Assembly: GCF_902859585.1 (NCBI RefSeq)
Contig: NZ_CADIJM010000003.1
Location: 657,680 to 721,679, forward strand
Origin: Achromobacter animicus
GTDB taxonomy: Bacteria > Pseudomonadota > Gammaproteobacteria > Burkholderiales > Burkholderiaceae_B
Length of the DNA: 64,000 nt
Reading direction: 5' to 3'
Positions 62,350 through 64,000 of this stretch are shown here, one piece after another. The notes beneath the pieces are model-generated. The model saw nothing but the letters and a program-made list of their open reading frames with translations. It was not told the DNA's origin and did not search any database. The first letter of the stretch is position 1, and each line of letters opens with the position of its first letter. Both the position numbers and the translations under genes were made by a program.

Positions 62350-63322
62350 CGCCGCCATCCCTGCCCGCCCGATGCACCGCGTCCCACACCGCATCCGGCA
62401 CGCCTGCCAGCGCTTGCGTCAGCCCGCCCTCTGCGCCAGGCCGATAGGCGCGCAGCCCATCGGCGATCAAGGGGTGCTCATCGAAGCGCGGCGAGATCGC
62501 CACGCCCCAGGCGACGTAGTCGAACGTGTCCTTATCTCCCGCCACGCCGTGCGCGCGGGCACGTTCCAACTGCTTCTGCACGCGGGGCACCAGCGTGTCC
62601 TGATCGGGATTGCCGGGCAGCATGTCTGGATAAAGCCGGCGCAACTGCACCGCCAGCTTGTCGGGGTAGTCCAGGTCGAACAGCATCTGGTGCTGTTCAG
62701 GCGAGAATTTTTCGATACCTTCCGGCCGTGCGGCGGGCAGCCTGCCCGCACCCGGCAATTCAGCCAGCGTGCCATCGCGCAGCGCGTAGCGCAGCGTGAC
62801 GAACGGCCCGGCGAATCGCGCGCGCTGCTCGGGCGTCCATACCTGCAACACGCGCGCCAGGATGCGGCTGTCGTACCAATGCAGGAAGAACTCGCTGGCG
62901 TCGGGCAAGGCGTAGTCGCAGAACGGCCCGAAGTGCGCGATCAGCTTCTCCAGCGGCACGGCCGACGCGAAGCTCATCATCGCGTAGCGGCCGCCGGAAC
63001 GTTCGTGCAGCGCTTCCAGCACGCGCACCAGCACGGTGCTGAAGTCCCCATGGCGCGGCCCGCGCAGTACGCCTTGCGACGCGCCGTCCACTTCGATCAG
63101 CAGCGGCGCCACGTCGCCGTAGATGTCCAATCCGGTCTGCGCCCACACCGACCCGAAACTCAGGTCTTCGGTGGCCGTCAGCCGCGCCAGCAGGTCCGGA
63201 TGGCCGCGGAAGTCGACGATCACATAGGCGCGCGCGGCCTCGCCATACGGGCCGCGATGATGGGGCAATTCGGCGAACGTGGACAGCAGCGCGTCCTGCC
63301 AGGAATATTGCATCGCCGTCAT
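62342..63322 (-). CDS. DUF4123 T6SS effector adaptor (second)
   Basis: A 326-residue DUF4123 protein. It has ARAYVIVDFRGHPDLLARL, APLLIEVDGASQGVLRG, MMSFASAVPLEKLIAHFGPF and the family FLHWYDSRILARVLQVW segment followed by FAGPFVTLRY. It is unlike the first DUF4123 gene (33132-34091) outside these motifs, as expected for adaptors dedicated to different cargo. Its ATG overlaps the stop of the partial vgrG (ATGA). The likely cargo is the DUF2235-like protein three genes downstream. Confidence 0.82.
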   Translation of the reverse strand: MTAMQYSWQDALLSTFAELPHHRGPYGEAARAYVIVDFRGHPDLLARLTATEDLSFGSVWAQTGLDIYGDVAPLLIEVDGASQGVLRGPRHGDFSTVLVRVLEALHERSGGRYAMMSFASAVPLEKLIAHFGPFCDYALPDASEFFLHWYDSRILARVLQVWTPEQRARFAGPFVTLRYALRDGTLAELPGAGRLPAARPEGIEKFSPEQHQMLFDLDYPDKLAVQLRRLYPDMLPGNPDQDTLVPRVQKQLERARAHGVAGDKDTFDYVAWGVAISPRFDEHPLIADGLRAYRPGAEGGLTQALAGVPDAVWDAVHRAGRDGGDA

Positions 63323-64000
63323 GCCTTGTCGGTGATGGACTGCACGCTTTCCTGAGCGTCAAGGATGCAGGTCTTGCAGACGGTGAATTGCGGGAACGGA
63401 TACGGCATCTGCGTCGGGCCGGCGAACTGCTTGTTACCGGTCTTGACGTCGATGCGCCCCGGCGCCGTCACGGTGATGTTGCCGCCTTCGATCACGATGC
63501 TGGCGCCCGCCGCATTGGCGATGCGGATGCGCTGCGGCGACGCGTACTCGATGCCGGCGTTGGCGCTGACCATGCGCAGGTTCTGTTGCGCCTGCACCGT
63601 CAGCGTGTCGTGCTGAGAAATGACATCGACCTCGCCGGTGCCCGCGATCAGGTCCAGGCCGGATTCCGCGCCGCCTGTCTGCACGCCGGCCACGATGCCC
63701 AGCGCCTGGCCGGTATGCACACGCAGCGAACCGATGACGGCCAGGTTGTGGTCCTGTCCCGACGACCAATGCACGAGCTCGCCGGCCGCCACCTGGACAT
63801 TGCGCCCCGCCGCCTGCGTCAGCCCTGCGCGTCCCGCCATCAGCACCAGCGGATCGGTCAGGTGCGGCACCTTGCCGTCGACGACTTCGGTGTGCTTGGC
63901 CGACGCGTCGCCGGCGGCGCCGCCCACGGCCTCGCCCGCGACGGTGCCCGACACCGCGTGCGTCATGGCGGCCAGCGGCGCGCGTTCGCCGTCCAGCCGG
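63319..64000 (-). CDS. vgrG: VgrG, C-terminal part (continues beyond the window)
   Basis: The frame is open to the right edge of the window, so only the last about 227 residues are seen. They form the DUF2345 beta-helix end of a VgrG: LVLMAGRAGLTQAAGRNVQV, IGSLRVHTGQALGIVAG, ASIVIEGGNITVTAPGRIDV. It finishes with a short tail (FPQFTVCKTCILDAQESVQ) holding a C-x-x-C pair. The spike core and start lie outside. It heads the second effector island and is the third VgrG of the window. Confidence 0.88.
   Translation of the reverse strand, partial: RLDGERAPLAAMTHAVSGTVAGEAVGGAAGDASAKHTEVVDGKVPHLTDPLVLMAGRAGLTQAAGRNVQVAAGELVHWSSGQDHNLAVIGSLRVHTGQALGIVAGVQTGGAESGLDLIAGTGEVDVISQHDTLTVQAQQNLRMVSANAGIEYASPQRIRIANAAGASIVIEGGNITVTAPGRIDVKTGNKQFAGPTQMPYPFPQFTVCKTCILDAQESVQSITDKA

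Overview
The window is high-GC chromosomal DNA from a betaproteobacterium. Gene content and order (glyQ-glyS-gmhB-plsC, lptD-surA-rsmA opposite amgK-murU, and a type VI secretion cluster) fit the family Alcaligenaceae, most likely Achromobacter or a close Bordetella relative. That assignment rests on recognised gene neighbourhoods, not on a database search.

Layout. 1-2.4 kb is an AT-richer accessory scar with small phage- or transposon-like genes. Three of these look broken: one lacks a start codon and two carry a single frameshift. 2.6-29.3 kb is core genome: a crotonase; glycyl-tRNA synthetase; heptose-phosphate phosphatase; lysophosphatidate acyltransferase; an M48-like metal hydrolase; a PhnW-like aminotransferase; glyoxalase I; peptide deformylase; a FadE-type acyl-CoA dehydrogenase with a Gln/Pro-rich repeat tail; a SpmAB-like membrane protein; pyruvate kinase and glycerate kinase; the outer-membrane biogenesis set lptD-surA-rsmA facing the MurNAc-recycling pair amgK-murU; a MarR-controlled flavin monooxygenase operon; a carbinolamine dehydratase; and an OmpA-like lipoprotein.

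29.4-64 kb is a type VI secretion system (T6SS) and its effector islands. A minus-strand operon starts near 46.4 kb and reads: TPR-like lipoprotein, tssB, tssC, hcp, tssE, tssF, tssG, clpV (tssH), vgrG, a DUF4123 adaptor, a VasX-like pore-forming effector candidate, and a four-helix membrane protein that is its likely immunity partner. Divergent from it run tssJ, tssK, tssL and then a giant 2765-residue VgrG. This protein carries a complete VgrG, about 1300 residues of Ala/Gly/Ser/Thr/Pro-rich sequence with several separate tandem repeats, and a C-terminal domain with a zinc-metalloprotease signature (HEMGH, a Met-turn-like CVM, and a CPSC cysteine pair). A 167-residue gene follows. A second minus-strand effector island enters from the right edge: a partial vgrG, DUF4123, two tandem paralogous lipoproteins, and a DUF2235-like protein in which the usual nucleophilic Ser appears to be Asp.

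How they work together. TssB/C form the contractile sheath and ClpV recycles it. TssE/F/G/K are baseplate parts, TssJ/L belong to the membrane complex, and Hcp plus VgrG form the expelled tube and spike. The three VgrGs each sit with their own cargo. tssM and tssA, needed for a complete machine, are not in the window. The strongest candidate for an undescribed system is the giant VgrG-metalloprotease together with its downstream gene.
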